The notes under the pieces: model-generated
The model's input: the letters and a program-made list of their open reading frames with translations, nothing else
Told to the model about the DNA's origin: nothing
Database searches by the model: none
Translations under genes and position numbers: made by a program
NCBI RefSeq assembly: GCF_004346685.1
Contig: NZ_SMCO01000006.1
Location: 1 to 64,000 of the forward strand
Origin: Sulfurirhabdus autotrophica
GTDB lineage: Bacteria > Pseudomonadota > Gammaproteobacteria > Burkholderiales > SMCO01
Length of the DNA stretch: 64,000 nt
Direction of reading: 5' to 3'
Part shown: piece after piece, positions 44,070 to 52,076 of the stretch
Layout of the letters: every line of letters begins with the position of its first letter
Position numbering within the stretch: position 1 is the stretch's first letter

Positions 44070-44798
44070 TTATTTCTCTAGTTCAGCAGCCCAAGGGGCA
44101 AGATGTCTTTTATCACGAGAATTATCTACTTGATTACGCGATGGACTGAAGAACAAACCAGGCGCATGTAGCAATTTACTAATTGGAAAAATAATCATCA
44201 AGAACGATACCAAACCTAAATGAATAAGCAATATAGGATCAGCAGGCATAGGCTGAATATCAAAATACATTAAGCCCAGAATAAACTGCTTAACAGCAAC
44301 AATATCTGTATGGGCTACAAACTTCATAGTTAAGCCGCTAATACCGATAAGGATTAGCAAGAGAAGCATTAAATGATCAGAAGGTGTGGAAATGTAGCGA
44401 ATACGATCAACAAGTATACGACGTGCCCATAAACCGCCTAGACCAGCAACCATCGCAAAACCCGCGTACATGCCAAATGGCTGGATAAGCACAACCCAGG
44501 ACCATACGGGTTCAGTGAAATAACGTAGGTGTCTTAAAAGGACTAGTAACAACCCAAAATGAAAGAGCCAACCGAAAATCCAAATCCATTTATTGGCTTT
44601 GAATAAGCTTTCAAATAAAACGACTTCACGCACAATACGAAATACAACACCAGACTGCGTAGTGGGAGCTGGAGTTGTAGGAATTTTTAGAGGAGCAGGA
44701 GTACGACTGTACGTATATATCTTAAAGGCAACACCCGTAACCATAATTACGGTAGCAGCATACATTAAGAATGCATAAATAAATGTTAAGGAAGACAT
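44070..44798 (-). CDS. dsrM: DsrM, NarI-like diheme cytochrome b membrane subunit
   Basis: About 242 residues; start at 44798 is preferred (AAGAGG upstream) over 44837. Five to six membrane segments; His in FGWLFHFGLLLVLLRHLRYF and others ligate heme b. It forms the quinone-reactive membrane part of DsrMK. Preceded by a hairpin separating it from dsrC, and 17 bases upstream of dsrK. Confidence 0.92.
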   Translation of the reverse strand: MSSLTFIYAFLMYAATVIMVTGVAFKIYTYSRTPAPLKIPTTPAPTTQSGVVFRIVREVVLFESLFKANKWIWIFGWLFHFGLLLVLLRHLRYFTEPVWSWVVLIQPFGMYAGFAMVAGLGGLWARRILVDRIRYISTPSDHLMLLLLILIGISGLTMKFVAHTDIVAVKQFILGLMYFDIQPMPADPILLIHLGLVSFLMIIFPISKLLHAPGLFFSPSRNQVDNSRDKRHLAPWAAELEK

Positions 44799-44817
44799 CA
44801 ACAAACCTCTTAAATAA

Positions 44818-44845
44818 TTAGCTGAGTGAATTACCACTCAGCTAA
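44818..44845 (-). promoter_or_regulatory. Strong hairpin between dsrC and dsrM
   Basis: TTAGCTGAGTG pairs perfectly with CACTCAGCTAA (11 pairs) around a six-base loop. The hairpin lies in the dsrC-dsrM gap 20 bases before the dsrM start. No T-run follows, so it is unlikely to be a simple terminator; it could protect the 3' end of a processed dsrC mRNA and help make DsrC in excess, as the protein needs. Confidence 0.65.
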
Positions 44846-44919
44846 CCGTGACGGACTTATATTATTTTTTCGGAAAATAAAACAATTTATTCCGTGTTAC
44901 TCCTCCACCCATCAACTAC

Positions 44920-45252
44920 TTAGATACAGCCTGTTGGCTTTGGCAATCCAGCAATTTTACATGCTTGTTTAGCAGGACCATATGGGAACAATTCGTACAA
45001 GTACTTGCTGTTACCTTTCTCAGGCCCTAATTTCTTACCAATTGCTTTGGTCAATACACGTACTGCTGGGGCGATCTGGTAGTCGTTGTAATATTCACGA
45101 AGAAAATGAACAACTTCCCAATGACTGTCAGTCATGTCAACTTTTTCTTCAACAGCCAAATGGGCAGCAGCAGCTTCATCCCATTCGCTCAAATTAACCA
45201 AATAACCTTCTTCGTCAGTCTCGTATGTCTTACCGTTAATTTCGAAACCCAT
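44920..45252 (-). CDS. dsrC: DsrC, sulfur-carrier protein
   Basis: 110 residues, standard length. The C-terminal arm ACKIAGLPKPTGCI carries both redox cysteines (CysB in ACKI and the penultimate CysA in GCI). It receives sulfur from DsrE and hands the persulfide to DsrAB, then forms the trisulfide taken up by DsrMK. A second homologue at 50219-50548 lacks both cysteines. Ribosome site GTAGGAG lies before the ATG. Confidence 0.97.
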   Translation of the reverse strand: MGFEINGKTYETDEEGYLVNLSEWDEAAAAHLAVEEKVDMTDSHWEVVHFLREYYNDYQIAPAVRVLTKAIGKKLGPEKGNSKYLYELFPYGPAKQACKIAGLPKPTGCI

Positions 45253-45286
45253 AATGAATCTCCTACGTAAATAAAGTTATAAACAA

Positions 45287-45592
45287 TTAGAGCCAGGACT
45301 GAGCAGCATTGTGTTCAGCTACCAATTCCACAAAACCACTATAATCGACCAACTTAATACCTTCAATACAACCATCTTGCATACCACGTGCTTCTACATC
45401 TGGCCAAAGTGCATATATTTTAAGTGTAGCTGCCGCTTTCTTAATGAGCTCTTCCGCCGCACTACCTTTTGTAGCCGCATAAACGCCATCTTCAATAAGA
45501 ATAAGCGCACTACCCTCAACACCGCTAGCCAATCGCACACAGCTTTCCAACGAGTTGCTCTCAAAAGGAGACTTATTAACAATGTGTAACAT
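45287..45592 (-). CDS. dsrH: DsrH, subunit of the DsrEFH sulfurtransferase
   Basis: 101 residues of the DsrH/TusB family. The conserved Cys (SNSLESCVRL, residue 18) is present. DsrEFH forms a hetero-hexamer relaying sulfur from TusA/rhodanese to DsrC. AAAAGAG upstream of the ATG. Compact spacing with dsrF and dsrC shows an operon. Confidence 0.95.
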   Translation of the reverse strand: MLHIVNKSPFESNSLESCVRLASGVEGSALILIEDGVYAATKGSAAEELIKKAAATLKIYALWPDVEARGMQDGCIEGIKLVDYSGFVELVAEHNAAQSWL

Positions 45593-45607
45593 GCTCTTTT
45601 CCTTGTA

Positions 45608-46015
45608 CTAGAAGCTGATAAGAACTTCTTGCTGACTCATCAATTCACCCATTTCAGCAGAAGTCAAAACTTCAACTGGCACTATCAGGTTATCAACTGT
45701 CAAACCTCTCCGCTCTAAAGATTCTTTTTCAACGTACAGCTTTTCAATATCGTAACCTTCTAATGCACGATATGTTGGAGAAAAATTCTTCATGCCGATT
45801 GCTTTGGTATGCTGACCTTTAACAATTTCGTAAACACCATCATCAAGAAAAGCCATGCTTACGTCTTGATCAAATGCAGCACTAATCAAAACCACTTCCA
45901 AACCCTCAAGCGCATAAATAGTACCATAAGGCGCTTTACGGTTTACAAACATAAACTTCTTGATTGCGCCGCCTGATTCTTCATCAAACTCAACGCCGCC
46001 TGTAGTTTCGCTCAT
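45608..46015 (-). CDS. dsrF: DsrF, subunit of the DsrEFH sulfurtransferase
   Basis: About 135 residues. ATG at 46015 is preferred over 46027 since GGGG lies six bases before it and known DsrF proteins begin with similar residues. Signature MFVNRKAPYGTIYALEGLEVVLISAAFDQDV and GMKNFSPTYRALEGY. This copy has no cysteine at all, so, unlike DsrE, it can only be a structural partner. Confidence 0.94.
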   Translation of the reverse strand: MSETTGGVEFDEESGGAIKKFMFVNRKAPYGTIYALEGLEVVLISAAFDQDVSMAFLDDGVYEIVKGQHTKAIGMKNFSPTYRALEGYDIEKLYVEKESLERRGLTVDNLIVPVEVLTSAEMGELMSQQEVLISF

Positions 46016-46027
46016 ATCAATCCCCAT

Positions 46028-46387
46028 TTAATCGCCGAATACAACTAACCTATCCGACTGAATGCCCATCTCAACCAATTGGCCAAGACCCGAAATACGG
46101 AATCCTTTCGCAAGGTTGCCTTCTGTTATACCGCGACGCATTGCTGCAGCAACACAAACAACCAAATCTACATTGTGCTCTTCAGCCAACTTTGTCCAAC
46201 GGTTAACTATGTGACGGTCATCCTGAGGAGGCTCAGTCAAACTACTGGAGTTATTAACACCATCATGATAGAAAAAAATGCGAGCAACTTCATGCCCTTT
46301 TTCTATAGCAGCTTTTGCAAAAAGAAAAGCTGTATCGGTCGCCTGGTGCGTATAGGGACCTTCATTCACCATAATTCCAAATTTCAT
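46028..46387 (-). CDS. dsrE: DsrE, catalytic subunit of the DsrEFH sulfurtransferase
   Basis: 119 residues from the ATG at 46387. Typical MKFGIMVNEGPYTHQATDTA start and the active-site Cys in DLVVCVAAAMRRGI (about 77), which carries the persulfide to DsrC. The stop is 12 bases from the dsrF start. Follows dsrB by 80 bases. Confidence 0.95.
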   Translation of the reverse strand: MKFGIMVNEGPYTHQATDTAFLFAKAAIEKGHEVARIFFYHDGVNNSSSLTEPPQDDRHIVNRWTKLAEEHNVDLVVCVAAAMRRGITEGNLAKGFRISGLGQLVEMGIQSDRLVVFGD

Positions 46388-46467
46388 TATTGTGTATCCC
46401 AATATCTTAATATGACGTTGAAATCCACCCGCACGATTTAAGTAACTTACGTGCGGGTAGAATTCTC

Positions 46468-47538
46468 TTAGAACCGGATATGAGCCGATGCGTTAAGAGT
46501 TGCTCTTGAACCACGCCAATCATCAATGTGATACTTGGTAAATGGCAAACCAGTTTTTTCAAAGAAACGCGGCCAGCCAATACGATCTATCCAATCAGCC
46601 ATACGTTCCCAAGGTTGGGCATCAGCCTTGTAGACAGAAAGGATATTCTTAACTACAACAGCAACTTCCGGCCAACGTGGTGCGTTGTTTGGAAGGCCGG
46701 ACACAACCAGCTTGTGGAAGGTTGGACGGCTACGTGCGTTTGAGTTTTTGCCGCCAACCCAAATAGCCAGTTTTGAATGCTCTGGATCATTGATTTGCAT
46801 TGGTGGGCATGGTGGATAGCAAGCGCCACAGCAAATGCACTTCTTCTCATCAACTTCCAAAGAAGGCTTACCATTAACCAGCGCAGGACGAATAGCAGCA
46901 ACTGGGCAACGAGCAACAACTGAAGGACGCTCACACACGTTTGCTACTAAATCATGGTTGATCTTAGGTGGTTTGGTGTGCTGCATGATAATCGCAATAT
47001 CAGCCTGGCCGCCGCAGTTAATCTCGCAGCAAGAAGTTGACATTTTAACGCGGTTTGGCATTTCGCAATTGATAAACTCATCATAGAGTTCGTCCATCAA
47101 TGCTTTGACAACACCTGATGCATCAGTACCCGGAATATCGCAATGCAGGAAACCCTGAGTATGCGAAATCATGGATACGGAGTTTGCCGTACCGCCGATT
47201 GGGAAACCATTATCATTTAATGCCTTGATCAATGGCTCTACTTTCGCTGGGTCTGATACCATGTATTCGATGTTACTACGTGCGGTAAAACGAACGTGTC
47301 CATCAGCAAACTTATCAGCGATATCACACAACAAACGAATTGTGTAGACATCCATCTGACGTTGGGTACCAGCTTTAACGGTCCAGATTTCATCGCCATT
47401 TTCAGCACGGTGACGCAAAACGCCCGGCTTCGGATGATCATGAAAAGCCCATTTACCATAGTTCTTTACCATAACCGGGTGCATGTACTGCATCGGGTCC
47501 GGTGCACCACTCTCAATTGGTGGACGCATTTCTGCCAT
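46468..47538 (-). CDS. dsrB: DsrB, beta subunit of reverse dissimilatory sulfite reductase
   Basis: 356 residues. Siroheme-[4Fe-4S] binding block MSTSCCEINCGG and C-terminal ferredoxin insertion CICCGACYPPCPP. With DsrA it oxidises the DsrC-bound persulfide to sulfite in the cytoplasm. GGAGGT lies just before the ATG; 37 bases after dsrA. Full length. Confidence 0.97.
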   Translation of the reverse strand: MAEMRPPIESGAPDPMQYMHPVMVKNYGKWAFHDHPKPGVLRHRAENGDEIWTVKAGTQRQMDVYTIRLLCDIADKFADGHVRFTARSNIEYMVSDPAKVEPLIKALNDNGFPIGGTANSVSMISHTQGFLHCDIPGTDASGVVKALMDELYDEFINCEMPNRVKMSTSCCEINCGGQADIAIIMQHTKPPKINHDLVANVCERPSVVARCPVAAIRPALVNGKPSLEVDEKKCICCGACYPPCPPMQINDPEHSKLAIWVGGKNSNARSRPTFHKLVVSGLPNNAPRWPEVAVVVKNILSVYKADAQPWERMADWIDRIGWPRFFEKTGLPFTKYHIDDWRGSRATLNASAHIRF

Positions 47539-47575
47539 AACTTACTACCTCCAAATAAACTAGTTCAGCGCAGTA

Positions 47576-48877
47576 TTAACCCGCAGCTTTCTTTTTACGT
47601 TCTTCTGCTTTAGCTACTTCTTCATCCCAGCCATCCATACGTGCATATGGATTGCTACGAGGCTCAAGAATCATGTTAGCGTCGATATCAAGACCCACAC
47701 CTTCCAGGAAGTTAACCAAACCAATACGGTCGATCATTTCACCAGTACGCTCATGCTCAAGGGCATTTTCAGCAAAGAAATCAAGAATGTTACGCGACAA
47801 TTCACTCAATGCTTCGAAGTCTTCTTCAGACTCAAGCTTCATGAACGGAATTACAACGGTACCCATTGTTGCACCAATTTTCAGAACACTCTTACCGCCA
47901 ACGAGGATAGTTGCACCCTTATCCATACCTGGAAGTAACGCACCTGGCATGACGTTCAAGCAGTGCATGCAACGTACGCAGTTGTGGTTATCAATTTCAA
48001 GTGACTGGGTGTCTGTTACAGCTACACTGCAGAAACCATCAGCTTTTGAAACATCGCTGGTGTTTTTCAAGGATAGAGCCTTGGTTGGGCAGCGGCTAAT
48101 CACATCATTAACCAGCTTTTCCATTCCGTGGTGCGCCATGTAATCTTTAGCCAGAGCTTCGTTTACACGAATGTTGTCACGCCATGTACCGATAACGGCC
48201 ATGTCTGAACGCTGAATTGCGTTTACACAATCATTAGCACATCCAGAGAATTTGAATTTGAACTTGTAAGGAAGCGCTGGACGATGCATATCATCAATAT
48301 TGCTATTGATAACTGTACGCAAAGCTTTAGCTTCATCGTAGTTTGACATTTCGCAACGAGCTGCACCTACGCATGACATAGATGTACGCAATGCTGGACC
48401 AGCGCCACCCATATCAAAACCCATTTCATTCAACTCATCAAATGCTGGCTGAACGTTTGCAGTTGTAACACCCTGGAACATGATATCGCCACTTTGGCCA
48501 TGGAATGCAATCAGGCCAGAACCGTGCTTTTCCCATGTATCGCAGAATTTGCGAAGAATATCTGTATTGTAGTGCATACCTGCAGGAGGCTGAATGCGCA
48601 GCGTGTGAAATTCTGCTGCTGCTGGGAAAACCGGCTTTTCATTTTCATCTTTCAGTTCGGTAAAGCGTGGAATAACACCACCGCCGTAACCAAACACACC
48701 AACCGTACCACCCTTCCAGTAACCTTTGGTATTTCTGTAGGATGTTTCCAGTTGACCCATCAGGTCAACCATCATGTCGTTGTCTTTTGCCAAACGCTTA
48801 AGGCCGGTAACAAAGCTAGGCCAGGGACCGCTTTCCAGTTGATCGAGCATCGGCGTATCGTGCATTTTCTTAGCCAT
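47576..48877 (-). CDS. dsrA: DsrA, alpha subunit of reverse dissimilatory sulfite reductase
   Basis: 433 residues. Siroheme-proximal cysteines in SMSCVGAARCEMSNYDEA and FKFSGCANDCVN, and ferredoxin domain CVRCMHCLNVMPGAL, as in oxidising-type DsrA. First gene of the dsr operon; CTGGAGAGAAC is its ribosome site. The 400-base divergent region upstream should carry its promoter. Confidence 0.97.
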   Translation of the reverse strand: MAKKMHDTPMLDQLESGPWPSFVTGLKRLAKDNDMMVDLMGQLETSYRNTKGYWKGGTVGVFGYGGGVIPRFTELKDENEKPVFPAAAEFHTLRIQPPAGMHYNTDILRKFCDTWEKHGSGLIAFHGQSGDIMFQGVTTANVQPAFDELNEMGFDMGGAGPALRTSMSCVGAARCEMSNYDEAKALRTVINSNIDDMHRPALPYKFKFKFSGCANDCVNAIQRSDMAVIGTWRDNIRVNEALAKDYMAHHGMEKLVNDVISRCPTKALSLKNTSDVSKADGFCSVAVTDTQSLEIDNHNCVRCMHCLNVMPGALLPGMDKGATILVGGKSVLKIGATMGTVVIPFMKLESEEDFEALSELSRNILDFFAENALEHERTGEMIDRIGLVNFLEGVGLDIDANMILEPRSNPYARMDGWDEEVAKAEERKKKAAG

Positions 48878-49275
48878 AGTTCTCTCCAGTAATAAAATTT
48901 GTTAAAGATTTGCCTACACTTTACGTTAATAAAAGTAGACTCATTTTATAATCAGCAATCCCAAATCGGAACATACAGCATCATACATTCCGTCGTCCTG
49001 CCATGGAACCTCAATAATGAAACCACAACAATGAGAACAGTCCTCAGCCCAATGTCTGGGGTAATATGTTACATCTGTTCGCTTTTATTCCACCACTATT
49101 CTTTTTGATTAGTCCTTACCTACCCAAAAGAGTTACATAGAGACCACCCAAAAGTGTTGTTTTACTATTTTTTCTTGATTAAACATGATCAAATGTTGAT
49201 ACTTTCATCTAACTCTTGATAATGTAAGCAATCGAATTTCTTATTATAACTTTAAAATTTATAGGCACAAGTCCA
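48878..49275. promoter_or_regulatory. Divergent regulatory region of the dsr operon
   Basis: About 400 AT-rich bases between dsrA (minus) and the accessory sulfur genes (plus). A direct repeat ACCCAAAAGAGTT (49122-49134) and ACCCAAAAGTGTT (49146-49158) spaced 24 bases apart is a candidate regulator site on one face of the helix. TTGATTAAACATGATCAAATGTTGAT (about 49178-49203) contains an imperfect palindrome (shown as separate parts: TTGAT, ATGATCAAAT). On the minus strand TATAAA near 48955 may be a -10 element for dsrA. None proven. Confidence 0.6.
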
Positions 49276-49500
49276 GTGGATGAAATAACCAAGTTAGACA
49301 AGTTTGTCGTTTCGCCTTTCAAGCAAGAAATTGAACTGGAACAGGTTGATTATGAAGCAGGTTTTACTAGTTTACGTATAAAAATCCGTGAAAGAAGTCG
49401 TTTTACAATTTTTGATGTAGATACACAAACGGCCGAATATTGGGGTAATGCTCTGATAAATTGGGCCAACGATCAAAAACAGAAAGGAGATTCAAAATAG
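49276..49500 (+). CDS. Small conserved dsr-associated protein (74 aa)
   Basis: GTG start. Residues MDEITKLDKFVVSPFKQEIELEQVDYE then FTSLRIKIRERSRFTIFDVD suggest a beta-rich small domain; I have a recollection of similar short proteins near dsr genes in other sulfur oxidisers but cannot name a function. First gene divergent from dsrA. Its TAG stop overlaps the probable start of the Cas6-like gene, and a strong AAAGGAG site for that gene lies inside its last codons. Confidence 0.65.
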   Translation: MDEITKLDKFVVSPFKQEIELEQVDYEAGFTSLRIKIRERSRFTIFDVDTQTAEYWGNALINWANDQKQKGDSK

Positions 49501-50138
49501 GCTGGCCTACTGACGACGGTGTAACGGCGCCAGACGTAGATGAATCTGCCGTTGTAGATGTCCATTTTGATATTATTGGTAACACGATTCCAATTGATCA
49601 TGGATACACTTTATTTCTTGAGTTATCCAGGATTCTGCCCTGGATAGCGACCGAAGATCTGGTGGGTATTCACCCTATTCAAGGAGCGGATACAGGGCAT
49701 GGTGAGTACATATTAAACCGACGCACCAAAATAGTTGTCCGTGTGCCTTCTAATCGCGCTGAAGAATTATTGACTTTAACTGGCAAAACCATTCATTTCG
49801 GTTCGAATAAAGTTGAAATTGGTAAAGGTAAAGTGAAACCATTAAGTCTTCACACGCCTCTTTATGCACATTGTGTAACCACTGGCAGCACTGATGAGCA
49901 GACTTTTGCTTCAGATGTCATCAAATTATTAGATGAAAAGAAACTCACAACACGTTTCATATGCGGCAGGCGTCAAACAATTTCGACTGCGGAAGGCGTT
50001 GTTTATGGTTACAGCTTAATGCTGCATGATTTGCCGATTGAACACGCTATTTTGTTGCAACAAACTGGTATCGGCAGCAATCGTAAACTGGGCTGCGGGA
50101 TTTTTATTCCGCACAAATCTATTGCTGCGTTGACTTAG
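49461..50138 (+). CDS. Orphan Cas6/Cmx6-like (I-MYXAN type) endoribonuclease-fold protein
   Basis: About 212-225 residues. VVDVHFDIIGNTIPIDHGYTLF (with DHGY, His as in Cas6 catalysis), VGIHPIQGADTG, and the C-terminal Gly-rich RNA-binding loop GIGSNRKLGCGIFIPHKS are the signature of the Cas6/Cmx6 family, which processes CRISPR precursor RNA. No CRISPR array or other cas gene is in the window. Start: ATG at 49461 has no ribosome site, whereas AAAGGAG (49483-49489) is placed seven bases before an in-frame ATA (49497) that overlaps the upstream TAG stop, so an unusual start is possible. Function with dsr genes unknown. Confidence 0.85.
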   Translation: MGQRSKTERRFKIGWPTDDGVTAPDVDESAVVDVHFDIIGNTIPIDHGYTLFLELSRILPWIATEDLVGIHPIQGADTGHGEYILNRRTKIVVRVPSNRAEELLTLTGKTIHFGSNKVEIGKGKVKPLSLHTPLYAHCVTTGSTDEQTFASDVIKLLDEKKLTTRFICGRRQTISTAEGVVYGYSLMLHDLPIEHAILLQQTGIGSNRKLGCGIFIPHKSIAALT

Positions 50139-50160
50139 ATTCATTATCATTTAGTCGCAC

Positions 50161-50192
50161 GGCATTGGCTTCGGTTGATGCCATTTTTTTTT
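50161..50192 (+). terminator. Rho-independent terminator after the Cas6-like gene
   Basis: GGCATTGG-CTTCGG-TTGATGCC (22 bases, some G-T pairs) followed by nine T. Separates the Cas6-like gene from rspA. Confidence 0.85.
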
Positions 50193-50218
50193 AATCACAT
50201 TGTTAAAAGGAGTTAATT

Positions 50219-50548
50219 ATGGGTTATGTAGTCGATGGCGTTGAGCTCGAAACAGATGATCAGGGATTCCTGCTGGAGCCCAACTACAGCGAAGAAATTG
50301 TCAGCCTTATTGCTGAAGCTGAAGGGATCAAATTGACTGATGACCATTGGTTAGTTGTAAACTATATGCGTGATCAATATAAAGAAAATGGACACACTCC
50401 TAATTTTCGAAATATGTTGAAAGGCTTTTCAGAAATTCGTCCTGGCACAGACAGCAAGTTTCTATATGATCTATTTCCATTAGGTCCAGCAAAACAAGCA
50501 CCAAAGGTTGCTGGTTTACCTCAACCGTTAGGAAAAGGCGGTTACTAA
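50219..50548 (+). CDS. Cysteine-free DsrC homologue (RspA-like)
   Basis: 109 residues, same fold and length as DsrC (VDGVELETDDQGFLLEPNYSEE; LTDDHWLVVNYMRDQYKENG; FLYDLFPLGPAKQAPKVAGLP). Both redox cysteines are replaced: ACKI becomes APKV, and GCI becomes a tail ending GKGGY. It cannot carry sulfur and belongs to the regulatory-type (RspA) class of the DsrC superfamily. AAGGAG lies before the ATG and its own terminators flank it, so it is expressed alone and perhaps abundantly. Some family members were proposed to bind DNA or partner proteins; not shown here. Confidence 0.9.
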   Translation: MGYVVDGVELETDDQGFLLEPNYSEEIVSLIAEAEGIKLTDDHWLVVNYMRDQYKENGHTPNFRNMLKGFSEIRPGTDSKFLYDLFPLGPAKQAPKVAGLPQPLGKGGY

Positions 50549-50570
50549 GAATTCCCTTAGTTACGTAGCA

Positions 50571-50611
50571 AATGTGGCCTAGCGCTTTGTGGTGCTAGGC
50601 CACATTGTTTT
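50571..50611 (+). terminator. Rho-independent terminator of the RspA-like gene
   Basis: A perfect 13-pair stem (AATGTGGCCTAGC with its complement GCTAGGCCACATT) with a 10-base loop, followed by GTTTTAT, 22 bases after the stop. Confidence 0.85.
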
Positions 50612-50635
50612 ATAATCCTCGTTAACGATTAATTG

Positions 50636-51481
50636 ATGAAATTTCTTACCCTTATTAGTCCTGAACAGTTGGCAAATCATCTTGAAGACCCGAATTGGGT
50701 CATTTTTGATTGCCGTTTTACTTTGAAAAACCCTGAATCCGGGCGACAAAGTTATGATAAATCCCACATACCTGGTGCACGATATGCACATCTTAATGAA
50801 GATTTATCAGGTAAAATCACAGCAACAAGCGGACGCCACCCTTTACCTGACCCGTTATTGCTCGCCAAAAAGCTGGGCCAATGGGGGGTTAACAAGAATA
50901 CTCAAGTTGTTGTTTATGATGACAGCTTCAGCACAATGGCTGTCAGAATGTGGTGGCTACTGAAATGGCTAGGTCATGATGCCGTTGCACTTCTAGATGG
51001 CGGTCTACCGCTTTGGATCAAAGAAGGACGTGAGATTTCTGCAGTTGCTCCGAAAATATTGCCCACTGAGTTTCATGCTACTGTTAATGACAGTATGTGG
51101 GTTGACAGTGTGGATGTGCAACAAGCTTTGCAGCAACATAAAATTGTTATTGATGCTCGTGCCGAAGAAAGATTTTTGGCCTATATAGAGCCTTTGGATA
51201 AAATTGCTGGCCATATCCCAGGTACGATTAATTCTCCTGTTGAGGACAACCTTGACAATTACGGAAAGCTACTCTCAGCTGATGAACTTCGTACTCAATA
51301 TCAGCAACTTATTGGCGAATCCCCTCCCGAGCAAGTGATACATATGTGCGGCTCAGGTGTAACTGCCTGTCAGAATATTCTCGCCATGGAAATAGCTGGC
51401 TTGTCAGGTAGTAAATTATATGTTGGCTCATGGAGTGAGTGGATTACCGATCCATCACGCCCTGTTTCTCAAGGAGAGTAA
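50636..51481 (+). CDS. Two-domain sulfurtransferase (SseA-like rhodanese)
   Basis: 281 residues. N-terminal inactive-type rhodanese domain (SPEQLANHLEDPNWVIFDCRF) and C-terminal domain with the active loop MCGSGVTAC (about residue 240, catalytic Cys followed by GSGVTA as in mercaptopyruvate/thiosulfate sulfurtransferases). It could supply persulfide sulfur to TusA or DsrE. Part of the plus-strand accessory sulfur cluster; the next gene starts four bases after the stop. Confidence 0.92.
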   Translation: MKFLTLISPEQLANHLEDPNWVIFDCRFTLKNPESGRQSYDKSHIPGARYAHLNEDLSGKITATSGRHPLPDPLLLAKKLGQWGVNKNTQVVVYDDSFSTMAVRMWWLLKWLGHDAVALLDGGLPLWIKEGREISAVAPKILPTEFHATVNDSMWVDSVDVQQALQQHKIVIDARAEERFLAYIEPLDKIAGHIPGTINSPVEDNLDNYGKLLSADELRTQYQQLIGESPPEQVIHMCGSGVTACQNILAMEIAGLSGSKLYVGSWSEWITDPSRPVSQGE

Positions 51482-51484
51482 TGC

Positions 51485-52045
51485 ATGCGCATTAAAACAG
51501 TCTGGTTTAGAAAAGATGGCGATACTAGAGGAGCTGAAGAAACCGCGGGTGCTATTGCATCTATTCTGTGGCGACTTTCCGATGCTGCTGTTATCAATTT
51601 ATCCAAAGCTGAATTTGACATTATTACGCCGCAACGAGGTTTCGGTATCATGGCAGAATTACAGGCATTCATGGTGCACCTATGCGACAGAATGCTTTAT
51701 GACCGTGTGGATGAAGACCAACGTGTGCCAATGATTCAAACTTTGGCTAAACGGTTGGCAACAATCATGGAAGACAATATTCATATGGTTGTCGGTGATC
51801 ATGACTACCCATACCAAGCTGACTTTATCGCGATGGTCAATCGTCGTAGCGATGAATACGCAACGTATGATTTTATTCCTGAAAAACCCAGTTACTCCGT
51901 TCTCACCTTTCTTGGCAACCAGATCCGTGAAATCATGGGTGAGCGGGACCAGTCATGGGTGGTAGACCAGATCATCGAGATAGAAACCCCTGAAATTGTT
52001 GAAACAATCAGAAAGGCGATTGATGGCCTGCTTAATCAGCCATGA
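51485..52045 (+). CDS. Conserved hypothetical protein of the sulfur cluster (186 aa)
   Basis: Soluble, mainly helical, with several conserved-looking short blocks (AEETAGAIASILWRLSDAA; FMVHLCDRMLYDR; VVGDHDYPYQADFIAMVNRR) and no Cys besides one in LCDRM. No recognised enzyme motif. Starts four bases after the sulfurtransferase stop and is followed after 31 bases by the TauD-like gene, so it is co-transcribed with them. I do not know its function. Confidence 0.8.
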   Translation: MRIKTVWFRKDGDTRGAEETAGAIASILWRLSDAAVINLSKAEFDIITPQRGFGIMAELQAFMVHLCDRMLYDRVDEDQRVPMIQTLAKRLATIMEDNIHMVVGDHDYPYQADFIAMVNRRSDEYATYDFIPEKPSYSVLTFLGNQIREIMGERDQSWVVDQIIEIETPEIVETIRKAIDGLLNQP

Positions 52046-52076
52046 TTAACTGGCAGTGTTAAGAGAGTAAATTATC

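Noticed and set aside
48878-50200. CRISPR array beside the Cas6-like gene
   Set aside because: No run of equally spaced identical repeats is present; only one pair of 13-base direct repeats was found.
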